DNA of 28,366 nt from Ruminococcus sp. (GTDB taxonomy: Bacteria; Bacillota; Clostridia; Oscillospirales; Acutalibacteraceae), in the NCBI GenBank assembly GCA_004556705.1, contig SFGA01000023.1, forward strand, positions 1-28,366, written 5' to 3'. Below are positions 1 through 5,489 of this stretch, piece by piece. Within the stretch, counting starts at the first letter, position 1. Each line of letters begins with the position of its first letter. The translations under genes and the position numbers were made by a program. Under the pieces are notes generated by a model. It saw only the letters and a program-made list of their open reading frames with translations, was not told where the DNA came from and did no database searches.

Positions 1-110
1 CTGTTGAGCGTAGCGAAACTGAGGGAGAGATAACGAAAATTTGCTGTTTATTGCTTTCTCTCCCTCAGTCATTTTTCTGCGAAAAACGACAGCTCCCTCA
101 TCAGAGGGAG
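1..110. repeat. MITE-like palindromic repeat, copy 1 (cut by window start)
   Basis: This stretch is the reverse complement of most of the complete element at 28235-28363. It starts just inside one terminal arm (CTGTTGAGCG) and ends in the other (AGCTCCCTCATCAGAGGGAG, 91-110). It carries the same inner inverted repeat, ACTGAGGGAGAGA against TCTCTCCCTCAGT. It differs from the second copy by a few bases near 76-88 and by an A for G in the terminal arm. It has no coding capacity. The left arm is missing only because the window begins here. Confidence 0.85.
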
Positions 111-178
111 ACTTAAGTTTCGTCTGCTTTTCAATTTGATAACAGCCGATAATTGTTTTGTTTTTATTGGTTTGCTGC

Positions 179-205
179 GGATAGGGGCAAGCCCTGTCCC
201 TACGG
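179..205. repeat. short palindromic repeat fragment
   Basis: A GC-rich 27-base patch (reading ATAGGGGCAAGCCCTG then TCCCTAC) in AT-rich surroundings. It contains TAGGG/CCCTA and GGGC-AA-GCCC self-complementarity. It resembles one arm of the palindromic element at 300-371, which also carries GTAGGGGC. It is probably a decayed or solo arm of a related repeat family. It is non-coding. Confidence 0.45.
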
Positions 206-299
206 GTTGTGGGTGTGTTTTAATGTGATTTAAGTCGTTAGATTATTGTCGATACATGATAATTTATGGTAAATATGACGTTGAAAAATTTCGCACAAC

Positions 300-371
300 C
301 GTAGGGGCGACCTGTGGTCGCCCGTCAATTCATAGCAAATTAAAAACGGGCGAACACAGTTCGCCCCTACG
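300..371. repeat. MITE-like palindromic repeat, second family
   Basis: A 72-base element whose ends are imperfect inverted repeats. CGTAGGGGCGA...TCGCCCG opens it (300-324) and CGGGCGA...TCGCCCCTACG closes it (347-371). The two roughly 25-base arms differ at a few central positions and are separated by an AT-rich spacer. There is no internal gene. The form is that of a short non-autonomous inverted-repeat element. Similar repeats are common between genes in clostridial genomes (general knowledge, not checked here). Confidence 0.65.
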
Positions 372-450
372 ATAAATATAAAATATAATTGTTTATATCC
401 GTTGATTTGTTGTGATTTAACGGCGTGAATGAGAGATGGCTTTTTCAATA

Positions 451-488
451 AAAAAAGCCGTCACGAACGATACAAAGTCCGCGACGAC
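451..488 (-). terminator. intrinsic terminator of tRNA-Val
   Basis: Read on the minus strand, GTCGTCGCG (488-480) pairs with CGTGACGGC (465-457) over nine pairs, including two G-U pairs. A run of seven T follows. The stem begins one base after the encoded CCA of the tRNA, so the tRNA transcript should end here. Confidence 0.75.
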
Positions 489-489
489 G

Positions 490-565
490 TGGTGGACGTT
501 AACGGACTCGAACCGCTGACCCTTCGCACGTCAAGCGAATGCTCTACCAACTGAGCTAAACGTCC
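490..565 (-). tRNA. tRNA-Val, anticodon GAC
   Basis: The minus strand folds into a complete cloverleaf of 76 nt. The acceptor arm is GGACGTT/AACGTCC with discriminator A, and the CCA tail is encoded in DNA. The D arm carries the usual AGTTGGTAGA loop. The anticodon stem is TTCGC/GCGAA around the loop TTGACGT, giving anticodon GAC for valine codons GUC/GUU. The variable loop is five bases and the T arm is AGCGG-TTCGAGT-CCGTT. All invariant loop bases seen are normal. A terminator follows immediately, so it looks like a single-gene transcript or the last gene of one that began upstream. Confidence 0.96.
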
Positions 566-613
566 CTGTTGCAGTACCGATATTATACAGTAATATTTCA
601 AATTTTGCAACAC

Positions 614-868
614 TCATTTGAAAATTGTTGCGGCGATAAACAAAAATATCACACCGGGTATTCCGCCGATTGCCGAAAGCGTCAGCGTGTGTGCGTTGAT
701 ATTAGGTCCTATGCCGAAAAAGCCGCCGACATATTTTGCCGCAAACAGCGTGATTATCCCCTGCACCGCCGTCAGAAAAAGCACGGAGAAAAAGCGTTTT
801 GTCCTTATCATCGAAACTATTATTGCAAGTCCCGCAACCGCAAACAAGCAGTATATTGCCGTGTTCAT
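614..868 (-). CDS. BofA-family (SigmaK-processing inhibitor-like) membrane protein
   Basis: 84-residue hydrophobic protein. It has an N-terminal membrane segment (residues 1-20), a short basic stretch (MIRTKR), a second hydrophobic segment, and the C-terminal signature NAHTLTLSAIGGIPGVIFLF. The last part matches the GxPG-hydrophobic end of the BofA family. In Bacillus subtilis BofA sits in the forespore outer membrane and holds the SpoIVFB protease inactive, which delays SigmaK activation. I infer a related role, but many clostridia carry BofA-like proteins of unproven function. The start at 868 is chosen over the in-frame ATG at 901 because AAAGGAG lies a normal distance before 868. The gene lies just upstream of the tRNA on the same strand and has no obvious sporulation neighbours. 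No promoter stands out. Confidence 0.75.
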   Translation of the reverse strand: MNTAIYCLFAVAGLAIIVSMIRTKRFFSVLFLTAVQGIITLFAAKYVGGFFGIGPNINAHTLTLSAIGGIPGVIFLFIAATIFK

Positions 869-967
869 ATTTGTCACTCCTTTAGTGAATTTTATGCTCA
901 CGACGGCGTAAAATATGACAGGCGGAAACAGAGATTATTAAATTTTGCCGATTTTGTCGATTTACGG

Positions 968-996
968 TTGACCTATTATGCAAAATAAAGTAAAAT
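968..996 (+). promoter_or_regulatory. SigA-type promoter for the 223-aa gene
   Basis: TTGACC (968-973), a 17-base spacer and TAAAAT (991-996) lie 51 bases before the start codon at 1048. The region is very AT-rich, so chance matches are possible. Confidence 0.45.
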
Positions 997-1047
997 AATA
1001 TAATATAATACGATTATAACTTTTTAATATAGATACGGTGCAGAAAA

Positions 1048-1719
1048 ATGAAAAAATTTTTTCCCTTTGAAGTATTTGACATTATACCTTGTCCCGACGG
1101 AATTATCCTCTCACAAAAAGAATTGTTCAACGGAACAAGCTACAAGGTCAGCTTTCTTCAATACAGCGTTATAACGGGCAAGCTTTCTCCCGTTACAAAG
1201 GACTTTTATCAACTTAATAAATTCGGCGAAAACTATGCAAAAATTTGCGAGGAAATCGGCGACTATATATCCTGCGAGGCCACTGTTTTCAAAAACGGCA
1301 GCGTTGCGGTCGTGTATTCAAGCGGTGAAACGGGAATTTTTGACGCAAGCGGCAAGCCCGTATGGACGGGAGATTTGATTTACAAGGATTGTCCTATAAA
1401 CGGTGCCGTTGCCGACGGCGTTTATTTTTGGACTACCGTTCCGCTTCAAAACTCAATAATCAATTACTCAATTCCGCATAAGAAATTCAGTATGAGAATA
1501 GGGTCTGAAAATTCTCAGACCTTCAGCGAGCCTGTTTCCCTGAGCATTTACAGGAAAGAGATGTTCGTCTGCAACGCAGGGTCAAATAAGATACGCAAGG
1601 TAAACCTTTCCAATTATCTTGTCAGCGATTACAAGCGATTTGACGAGCCCGTTTACAAATACATTCGCTCGGCACTAAAGGAATTTGTCATTTTAAGCTC
1701 GGGTGTATATGTCCTTTAA
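1048..1719 (+). CDS. conserved-looking protein of unknown function, possibly beta-propeller-like
   Basis: 223 residues with no signal peptide and no membrane segment. I do not recognise the family. The sequence is dominated by short beta-strand-like blocks with turns (KNGSVAVVYSSGETGIFD, ADGVYFWTT, EMFVCNAGSNKIRKVNLSNY, ILSSGVYVL). That pattern looks like blades of a small propeller or WD/NHL-type repeat protein, but the repeat is too loose for a firm call. No catalytic motif is visible. The ribosome binding site before ATG 1048 is weak (a GGTG core), unlike the strong AGGAGG sites of its neighbours. The gene is monocistronic, with an AT-rich promoter region upstream and a strong hairpin terminator at 1734-1764. 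Its convergent neighbour is uraA. Coding reality is supported by length, isolated position, and flanking promoter and terminator. Confidence 0.8.
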   Translation: MKKFFPFEVFDIIPCPDGIILSQKELFNGTSYKVSFLQYSVITGKLSPVTKDFYQLNKFGENYAKICEEIGDYISCEATVFKNGSVAVVYSSGETGIFDASGKPVWTGDLIYKDCPINGAVADGVYFWTTVPLQNSIINYSIPHKKFSMRIGSENSQTFSEPVSLSIYRKEMFVCNAGSNKIRKVNLSNYLVSDYKRFDEPVYKYIRSALKEFVILSSGVYVL

Positions 1720-1733
1720 TAATAAATCTAAAA

Positions 1734-1764
1734 AACGCTCTTACTAAGCTATAGTAAGAGCGTT
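1734..1764. terminator. bidirectional intrinsic terminator
   Basis: AACGCTCTTACTA (1734-1746) and TAGTAAGAGCGTT (1752-1764) form a perfect 13-bp stem with a 5-base loop. It sits between the convergent 223-aa gene (+) and uraA (-). The T-rich tail is stronger on the minus strand (TTTTTT after the stem), so it should end the pyrR-uraA transcript and probably also the plus-strand one. Confidence 0.85.
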
Positions 1765-1786
1765 AATTTTATGCCTTTTTGAAAAC

Positions 1787-3157
1787 TTATTTTGCTTCCT
1801 TTTCAGCCTTTTCCTCAGCCTTGTTTTTGTCTTTTCCGCCGAGAACAAGGTTTGCTACGATACCGAGGATAAGCGCACAGGCAACCTCTGTAAGAGTAAC
1901 CTTACCGAATGAAAGTGTGAGTCCGCCGATACCGCAGATAAGAATGATTGCGACAACAAAGAGGTTTCTGTTATCGCCGAGGTCAACGTCCTGAATCATC
2001 TTAAGACCGGAAACTGCAATGAAACCGTAAAGAGTAACGCAAACGCCGCCCATTACGCAGTTGGGGATTGTTGAAAGGAAGGTTACGAACGGTCCGAAGA
2101 ATGAAATTACGATTGACATAATTGCTGTTGCAAGGATTGTAACTACCGAAGCGTTACCTGTGATAGCAACGCAGCCTACCGACTCGCCGTAGGTTGTGTT
2201 CGGGCAGCCGCCGAAGAAAGCACCTGCTACCGAGCCTACGCCGTCGCCGAGGAGAGTTCTGTGGAGACCGGGGTCCTCAAGAAGGTCCTTGCCGATAACA
2301 GATGAAAGGTTCTTATGGTCAGCGATATGCTCTGCGAATACAACGAATGCAACTGGAACGTATGCAACCGCAACTGTAAGGATATACTTTCCGTCAACTG
2401 CGCTCAAGCCCTTTGCGGCTGTTAGGAATGAGAAATCGGGAACTGCAAAAAGCTTCATACCCGAGAATACCGAGAAGTCGATAACTCTCAAGGCGTCATT
2501 GCCTGTCTTAATACCGATAACGGTAAAGATTGCAGCCACAACATAGCCTGCAAGGATACCGATAATGAACGGGATAAGCTTTGCCATTTTCTTGCCGTAA
2601 ACAGAGCAGAGGATAACAGTAAAGAGTGTTACAAGTCCGCAAATAAGCGCTACATAAGGACTTGCCACGCTTTCGCCTGCAAGGTCAACAACCTTGCCCT
2701 TCATAAGGTCGCTTATTGCGTTGCCCGCAAGTGAAAGACCGATAATCGAAACTGTCGGTCCGATAACAACTGCCGGCATAAGCTTGTTGATCCAATTTAC
2801 GCCTGCAAACTTAACTATGATTGCGATGATTACATATACAAGTCCTGCGAAAAGTGCGCCGAAGATGATACCTGCATATCCTGCCTCAACCGAAACAGCA
2901 CCTGCAAAAGCTGCGAGCATTGAGCCGATGAAAGCGAATGATGAGCCGAGGAATACGGGGCTGTTAAACTTTGTGAAAAGAAGATAAACGATTGTGCCTA
3001 CGCCTGCGCCGAAAAGCGCTGCGGACTGGCTCATTCCGTTACCTACGATGGTGGGAACTGCGATTGTTGCCGCAAGGATTGCAAGCAGCTGCTGAAAAGC
3101 GAACACGATAAGCTGTCCGAATTTCGGCTTGTCTTTGATGTTGTAAACGAGATTCAT
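1787..3157 (-). CDS. uraA: uracil permease (NCS2 / UraA-PyrP family)
   Basis: 456-residue polytopic membrane protein of the nucleobase:cation symporter-2 family, which imports uracil with protons. About 14 hydrophobic segments run from residue 15 to 440, followed by a charged lysine/glutamate C-tail. Family hallmarks are AEH at 275-277 and GGCPNTTYGESVG at 316-328. The glutamates at 276 and 325 align with the two substrate-binding glutamates of E. coli UraA (family knowledge). AGGAGG precedes ATG 3157. The gene follows pyrR by 27 bases and shares its attenuated promoter, which supports uracil rather than xanthine as substrate. Uptake of uracil plus the uracil phosphoribosyltransferase activity of PyrR makes a short salvage route to UMP. 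The alternative, a purine NCS2 permease, is much less likely in this context. Confidence 0.93.
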   Translation of the reverse strand: MNLVYNIKDKPKFGQLIVFAFQQLLAILAATIAVPTIVGNGMSQSAALFGAGVGTIVYLLFTKFNSPVFLGSSFAFIGSMLAAFAGAVSVEAGYAGIIFGALFAGLVYVIIAIIVKFAGVNWINKLMPAVVIGPTVSIIGLSLAGNAISDLMKGKVVDLAGESVASPYVALICGLVTLFTVILCSVYGKKMAKLIPFIIGILAGYVVAAIFTVIGIKTGNDALRVIDFSVFSGMKLFAVPDFSFLTAAKGLSAVDGKYILTVAVAYVPVAFVVFAEHIADHKNLSSVIGKDLLEDPGLHRTLLGDGVGSVAGAFFGGCPNTTYGESVGCVAITGNASVVTILATAIMSIVISFFGPFVTFLSTIPNCVMGGVCVTLYGFIAVSGLKMIQDVDLGDNRNLFVVAIILICGIGGLTLSFGKVTLTEVACALILGIVANLVLGGKDKNKAEEKAEKEAK

Positions 3158-3184
3158 TTCTTTTTCCTCCTAATATTTTACGGC

Positions 3185-3730
3185 TTACGCCTTATTGCCT
3201 TTTTTTGACAGCACAACCTCCGTAGTACCGTCCGTTTCATCAACCTTTACGTTGATAAATTCATCCTTTGAGGTTGGGATATTCTTACCGACATAGTTTG
3301 CGCATATCGGCAGTTCCCTGTGTCCTCTGTCAACCATTACCGCAAGCTGAATTACGGCAGGTCTGCCGAGTCCGATTATAGCCTCCATTGCGGCTCTCGC
3401 CGTTCTGCCCGTGTACAAAACGTCGTCCACCAAAATCACGGATTTGTCATTGACGTCAAAGTCAATAACCGACGAATTGAGGTGCGGGGTCTGATATTTC
3501 GGCGTTAAATCGTCCCTATATAATGTAATATCAAGCTCGCCGAGCTCAACCTTGAGGTCGGAGAACTTTTCAATATTAGCCTTGAGCATTTTTGCAAGCG
3601 GAACTCCACGCTTTTTGATACCGATTAAGCAAACGGTGTCAACATGAGTGTTCTGCTCGATAATTTCGTGCGAGATACGAGCCAAAGCCCTGAGCATCGC
3701 CTGTCTGTCAATAATAATCTTGTTTTCCAT
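3185..3730 (-). CDS. pyrR: PyrR: pyr mRNA-binding attenuator and uracil phosphoribosyltransferase
   Basis: 181 residues, the normal PyrR length. The PRPP-binding loop VILVDDVLYTGRT lies at 98-110 and the first conserved loop GIKKRGVPLA at 37-46. The PyrR-typical MVDRGHRELPICANYVGKN lies at 132-150. The protein binds pyr leader RNA when UMP is abundant and promotes termination. In many Bacillota it also makes UMP from uracil and PRPP. ATG 3730 has a CGGAG ribosome binding site. The gene is first in the operon, ahead of uraA, and its own leader carries a candidate PyrR target and terminator, so autoregulation is expected. The de novo pyrimidine genes are not in this window. Confidence 0.95.
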   Translation of the reverse strand: MENKIIIDRQAMLRALARISHEIIEQNTHVDTVCLIGIKKRGVPLAKMLKANIEKFSDLKVELGELDITLYRDDLTPKYQTPHLNSSVIDFDVNDKSVILVDDVLYTGRTARAAMEAIIGLGRPAVIQLAVMVDRGHRELPICANYVGKNIPTSKDEFINVKVDETDGTTEVVLSKKGNKA

Positions 3731-3753
3731 TTTCTTACTCCGTTTTCACAAAA

Positions 3754-3783
3754 GAAAAAAGCCTTGTCAAAGCTCGACAAGGC
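3754..3783 (-). terminator. attenuator terminator of the pyrR-uraA leader
   Basis: On the minus strand GCCTTGTC (3783-3776), loop GAGCTTT and GACAAGGC (3768-3761) form an 8-bp stem. TTTTTTCTTT follows, a typical intrinsic terminator. It lies after the promoter and before the pyrR ribosome binding site, so it acts within the leader and not at an operon end. Confidence 0.88.
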
Positions 3784-3843
3784 ACAAAATTTGATATTGC
3801 GTTTTGCGTTCTCCTTGCCGGCATCCCGTACCGAATTAAAGGT
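3776..3843 (-). promoter_or_regulatory. PyrR-binding loop and antiterminator of the pyr leader
   Basis: Minus-strand leader. ACCTTTAA (3843-3836) is followed by GGTACGGGATGCC and GGCAAGGAG. CCTT pairs with AAGG, and GGTA pairs with TGCC around the loop CGGGA. This resembles the PyrR anti-antiterminator consensus (AGUCCNGNGAGGCU flanked by CCUUUAA and GGCAAGGAG, recalled from B. subtilis-type leaders). GGCAAGG (3819-3813) can instead pair with CCTTGTC (3782-3776), the 5' arm of the terminator, giving a mutually exclusive antiterminator. Expected logic: UMP-bound PyrR holds the first hairpin, the terminator forms and pyrR-uraA is off. The loop appears one base shorter than the consensus. Confidence 0.75.
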
Positions 3844-3862
3844 AAACATTTTTATTGCGATT

Positions 3863-3891
3863 ATAATAGCACAACGCACGGCACTTGTAAA
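3863..3891 (-). promoter_or_regulatory. pyrR-uraA promoter
   Basis: On the minus strand TTTACA (3891-3886), a 17-base spacer and TATTAT (3868-3863) are followed by the attenuator leader about 20 bases later. An overlapping TATAAT is present, but at a 20-base spacing. Confidence 0.75.
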
Positions 3892-3950
3892 CCGTTTTCG
3901 ACAAAAAAATTCACAATTTTTTCATATTTGTAGATTTACACAAAGTACAT

Positions 3951-3979
3951 TTGACAAACGCATACTACACGGCTATAAT
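3951..3979 (+). promoter_or_regulatory. plsY promoter
   Basis: A perfect TTGACA (3951-3956), 17-base spacer and TATAAT (3974-3979), 44 bases before the plsY start. It also shows that the longer in-frame start at 3951 cannot be the real one, because that codon lies in the -35 box. Confidence 0.88.
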
Positions 3980-4022
3980 AACTAAAAAAACACATACAAG
4001 CGATATTTACGGAGTTTATATA

Positions 4023-4670
4023 ATGCTCAGATATTTCATCAGTGCGGTTGTCGGCTATCTGCTCGGTTCGTTGAGCTTTGCCGTCATCGTTTCAAAAACA
4101 AAATTCAAAAAGGATATAAGGAATTACGGCTCGAACAACGCAGGTATGACGAATACCGCAAGGACGTTCGGCAAAAAGGCGGCGGCTGTCGTTTTTCTCG
4201 GTGATTTCATAAAGCCTATGATAGCGGCGTTGATTGCCCTGTTCTTGATTTCGGGCGAGGAAAATCCCGTCGGCTGTGCGTATATCGCAGGTGCAAGTGC
4301 GGTTATCGGTCATATCTTCCCCGTTTTCTTCGGCTTCAAGGGTGGCAAGGGCGTTGCTTCTATGTTCGGCGTTACAACGGTTATGTCCCCTATCTCCGTT
4401 CCGATTTTGGCTGTTCCGTTTTTCGTTACGCTGTCCGCTTCAAAAATGGTTTCGCTCTCGTCGATTATCTCGGCTGTGTGCGTTCCCGTCGTAACATTTG
4501 TAATTTATAAATTTCTTCCGTTTCTCAATCCTCCGCTTTTGCGTGGCGACTGGAAAATACCGACCGTTTGTACGGCAATTATTGCAATTCTTGTAATCTT
4601 TATGCACCGTTCAAACATTGAGCGTATTAAAAAGGGCGAGGAAAGAAAAATCGGCTCTAAAAAAGGCTGA
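4023..4670 (+). CDS. plsY: acyl-phosphate:glycerol-3-phosphate acyltransferase PlsY
   Basis: 215-residue integral membrane enzyme that moves an acyl group from acyl-phosphate to glycerol-3-phosphate. This makes lysophosphatidate, the first step of phospholipid synthesis in most Gram-positives. The three conserved loops are visible: NYGSNNAGMTNTART at 34-48, GHIFPVFFGFKGGKGVA at 96-112 (with the GGKG phosphate-binding turn) and HRSNIERIKKGEE near the C-terminus. Five to seven hydrophobic segments surround them. ATG 4023 is chosen because GGAG lies about nine bases upstream and the promoter lies just before that. It is a single-gene unit with its own promoter and a terminator at 4691-4732. The partner PlsX is not in the window. 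Confidence 0.95.
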   Translation: MLRYFISAVVGYLLGSLSFAVIVSKTKFKKDIRNYGSNNAGMTNTARTFGKKAAAVVFLGDFIKPMIAALIALFLISGEENPVGCAYIAGASAVIGHIFPVFFGFKGGKGVASMFGVTTVMSPISVPILAVPFFVTLSASKMVSLSSIISAVCVPVVTFVIYKFLPFLNPPLLRGDWKIPTVCTAIIAILVIFMHRSNIERIKKGEERKIGSKKG

Positions 4671-4690
4671 GTGTTAATAAAAGAGACTTC

Positions 4691-4732
4691 TTCGGCGGAT
4701 ATGGGCTGTTCCTTTATCTGCCGAATTTTTTA
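4691..4732 (+). terminator. plsY terminator
   Basis: TTCGGCGGATA (4691-4701) pairs with TATCTGCCGAA (4715-4725) with one G-U pair, followed by TTTTTT, 20 bases after the plsY stop. Confidence 0.88.
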
Positions 4733-4762
4733 ATCTGTCAAAGAATATTTACAATTTATCTG

Positions 4763-4791
4763 TTGACTCAAATCGGTTTACATTGTAAAAT
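4763..4791 (+). promoter_or_regulatory. promoter of the DUF1292 gene
   Basis: TTGACT (4763-4768), a 17-base spacer and TAAAAT (4786-4791) lie 28 bases before the ATG at 4819. Confidence 0.78.
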
Positions 4792-4818
4792 ATAGATAGA
4801 CGTTAGGAGGTGTTTCCG

Positions 4819-5124
4819 ATGAACGAAGAATACGGTAACGACATTGTTTCCGTTGTTGACGAGGACGGCGTTGAGCATGTTTTCGAAGAGCTTGACAGAA
4901 TTGAGACCGATAAAGGTCGCTATGTTGCTCTTACTCCCGTTTTTGATGATGCGGAGGAAATTATTGAGGACGACGGAGAGCTTATTATTTTGAAGGTTGT
5001 CGAAGAGGATGACGGCGAAACTTACCTTGAGCCTATCGAGGATGACGCTGAATTTGATGAAATTGGAAATCTTTTTGAGCAGAGAATTGCAGAACTTTAC
5101 GATTTTGACAGCGAAGAAGAATAA
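4819..5124 (+). CDS. DUF1292 (YrzB-like) small acidic protein
   Basis: 101 residues, strongly acidic. A beta-rich core (DIVSVVDEDGVEHVFEELDRIE, split by short turns) and the motif GRYVALTPV are followed by an acidic patch and an ILKVVEEDDGETYLEPI block. These are the recognisable features of DUF1292/YrzB proteins of Bacillota, whose function is unknown. There is no membrane segment or signal peptide. ATG 4819 is chosen because AGGAGG (4805-4810) lies eight bases upstream, while the GTG at 4810 overlaps that site. In many Bacillota yrzB sits beside yrzL and ruvX/yrrK (from memory). Here it stands alone, with its own promoter, and is followed by a probable 6S RNA. Confidence 0.85.
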   Translation: MNEEYGNDIVSVVDEDGVEHVFEELDRIETDKGRYVALTPVFDDAEEIIEDDGELIILKVVEEDDGETYLEPIEDDAEFDEIGNLFEQRIAELYDFDSEEE

Positions 5125-5150
5125 AAAAGTGCTTATGGCATAAAATATTA

Positions 5151-5340
5151 TTCCTGCCCGATGCGACAAACAGCTCGGTTGATATTAACCCAACACTTTC
5201 TTATAGGGAACTTAAAATGTCAACGTCGGGAGCAGACCTCCCGTTTTCACGGACGCTGGGAGCATACAAAGGCGAAGACTTAGTACCCACCTGCTTTTAT
5301 TGCAGGTTATTATTCACCGACTGCGGTCGGGCGGGAGATT
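5151..5340 (+). ncRNA. ssrS: probable 6S RNA
   Basis: No gene fills 5125-5489, but this stretch folds as a long rod of about 190 nt, the size of bacterial 6S RNA. The ends close by CCTGCCCGA (5153-5161) against TCGGGCGGG (5327-5335), extended by TGCG/TGCGG-type pairs. Inside are GGTT-GATATT-AACC (5178-5190), the apical hairpin CGGGAG-CAGAC-CTCCCG (5227-5243), TGGG (5257-5260) against CCCA (5286-5289), and a CCTGC-TTTTATT-GCAGG hairpin (5290-5306). The segments CCCAACACTTTC, AGGGAAC and GCATACAAAGGCGAAG look like clostridial 6S RNA as I remember it. A TAAAAT -10 box at 5141-5146 would start transcription at about 5153. 6S RNA binds SigA-RNA polymerase and is copied into pRNA. The strand is inferred from the -10 box and recalled motifs. 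Confidence 0.72.
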
Positions 5341-5341
5341 A

Positions 5342-5370
5342 GAGGCGTACTTCCTTGTGAAGTACGCCTC
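5342..5370 (+). terminator. hairpin after the 6S RNA, probable terminator
   Basis: GAGGCGTACTTC (5342-5353) and GAAGTACGCCTC (5359-5370) form a perfect 12-bp stem with a 5-base loop, immediately after the 6S rod. The T-tract is poor (AGTTATATTC), so it could also be a processing or stability hairpin. Confidence 0.55.
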
Positions 5371-5414
5371 AGTTATATTCGCCTGCGGCAGTTTATTGAG
5401 ATAAACAAAAATAA

Positions 5415-5437
5415 GGCAATACAAAATTTGTACTGCC
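5415..5437 (-). terminator. terminator of the ABC exporter-hflX operon (bidirectional)
   Basis: GGCAATACAAA (5415-5425) pairs with TTTGTACTGCC (5427-5437). On the minus strand it is followed by TTATTTTTG and on the plus strand by TTTTTC. It lies 53 bases past the hflX stop and can also stop leftover plus-strand transcription from the 6S region. Confidence 0.75.
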
Positions 5438-5451
5438 TTTTTCATTACGGG

Positions 5452-5478
5452 CACTCTTTGAAAGAGTGTTCTTTTTTA
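5452..5478 (+). terminator. small hairpin with T-tract, plus strand
   Basis: CACTCTT (5452-5458) pairs with AAGAGTG (5462-5468) around a 3-base loop, and TTCTTTTTT follows. It probably acts as a second barrier between the plus-strand 6S unit and the convergent hflX. Confidence 0.5.
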
Positions 5479-5489
5479 TGCTTATTTAA

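Noticed and set aside
1..371. CRISPR array
   Set aside because: The repeats are palindromic and of two unrelated types, with no regular spacing and no cas genes.
230..448. 72-codon open frame on the minus strand
   Set aside because: It runs through the palindromic repeat at 300-371 and the low-complexity flank, and it has no ribosome binding site or recognisable product.
569..988. 139-codon open frame on the plus strand over the BofA-like gene
   Set aside because: It is a Cys/Arg/Tyr-rich shadow of the minus-strand gene, without a ribosome binding site. The BofA signature is on the other strand.
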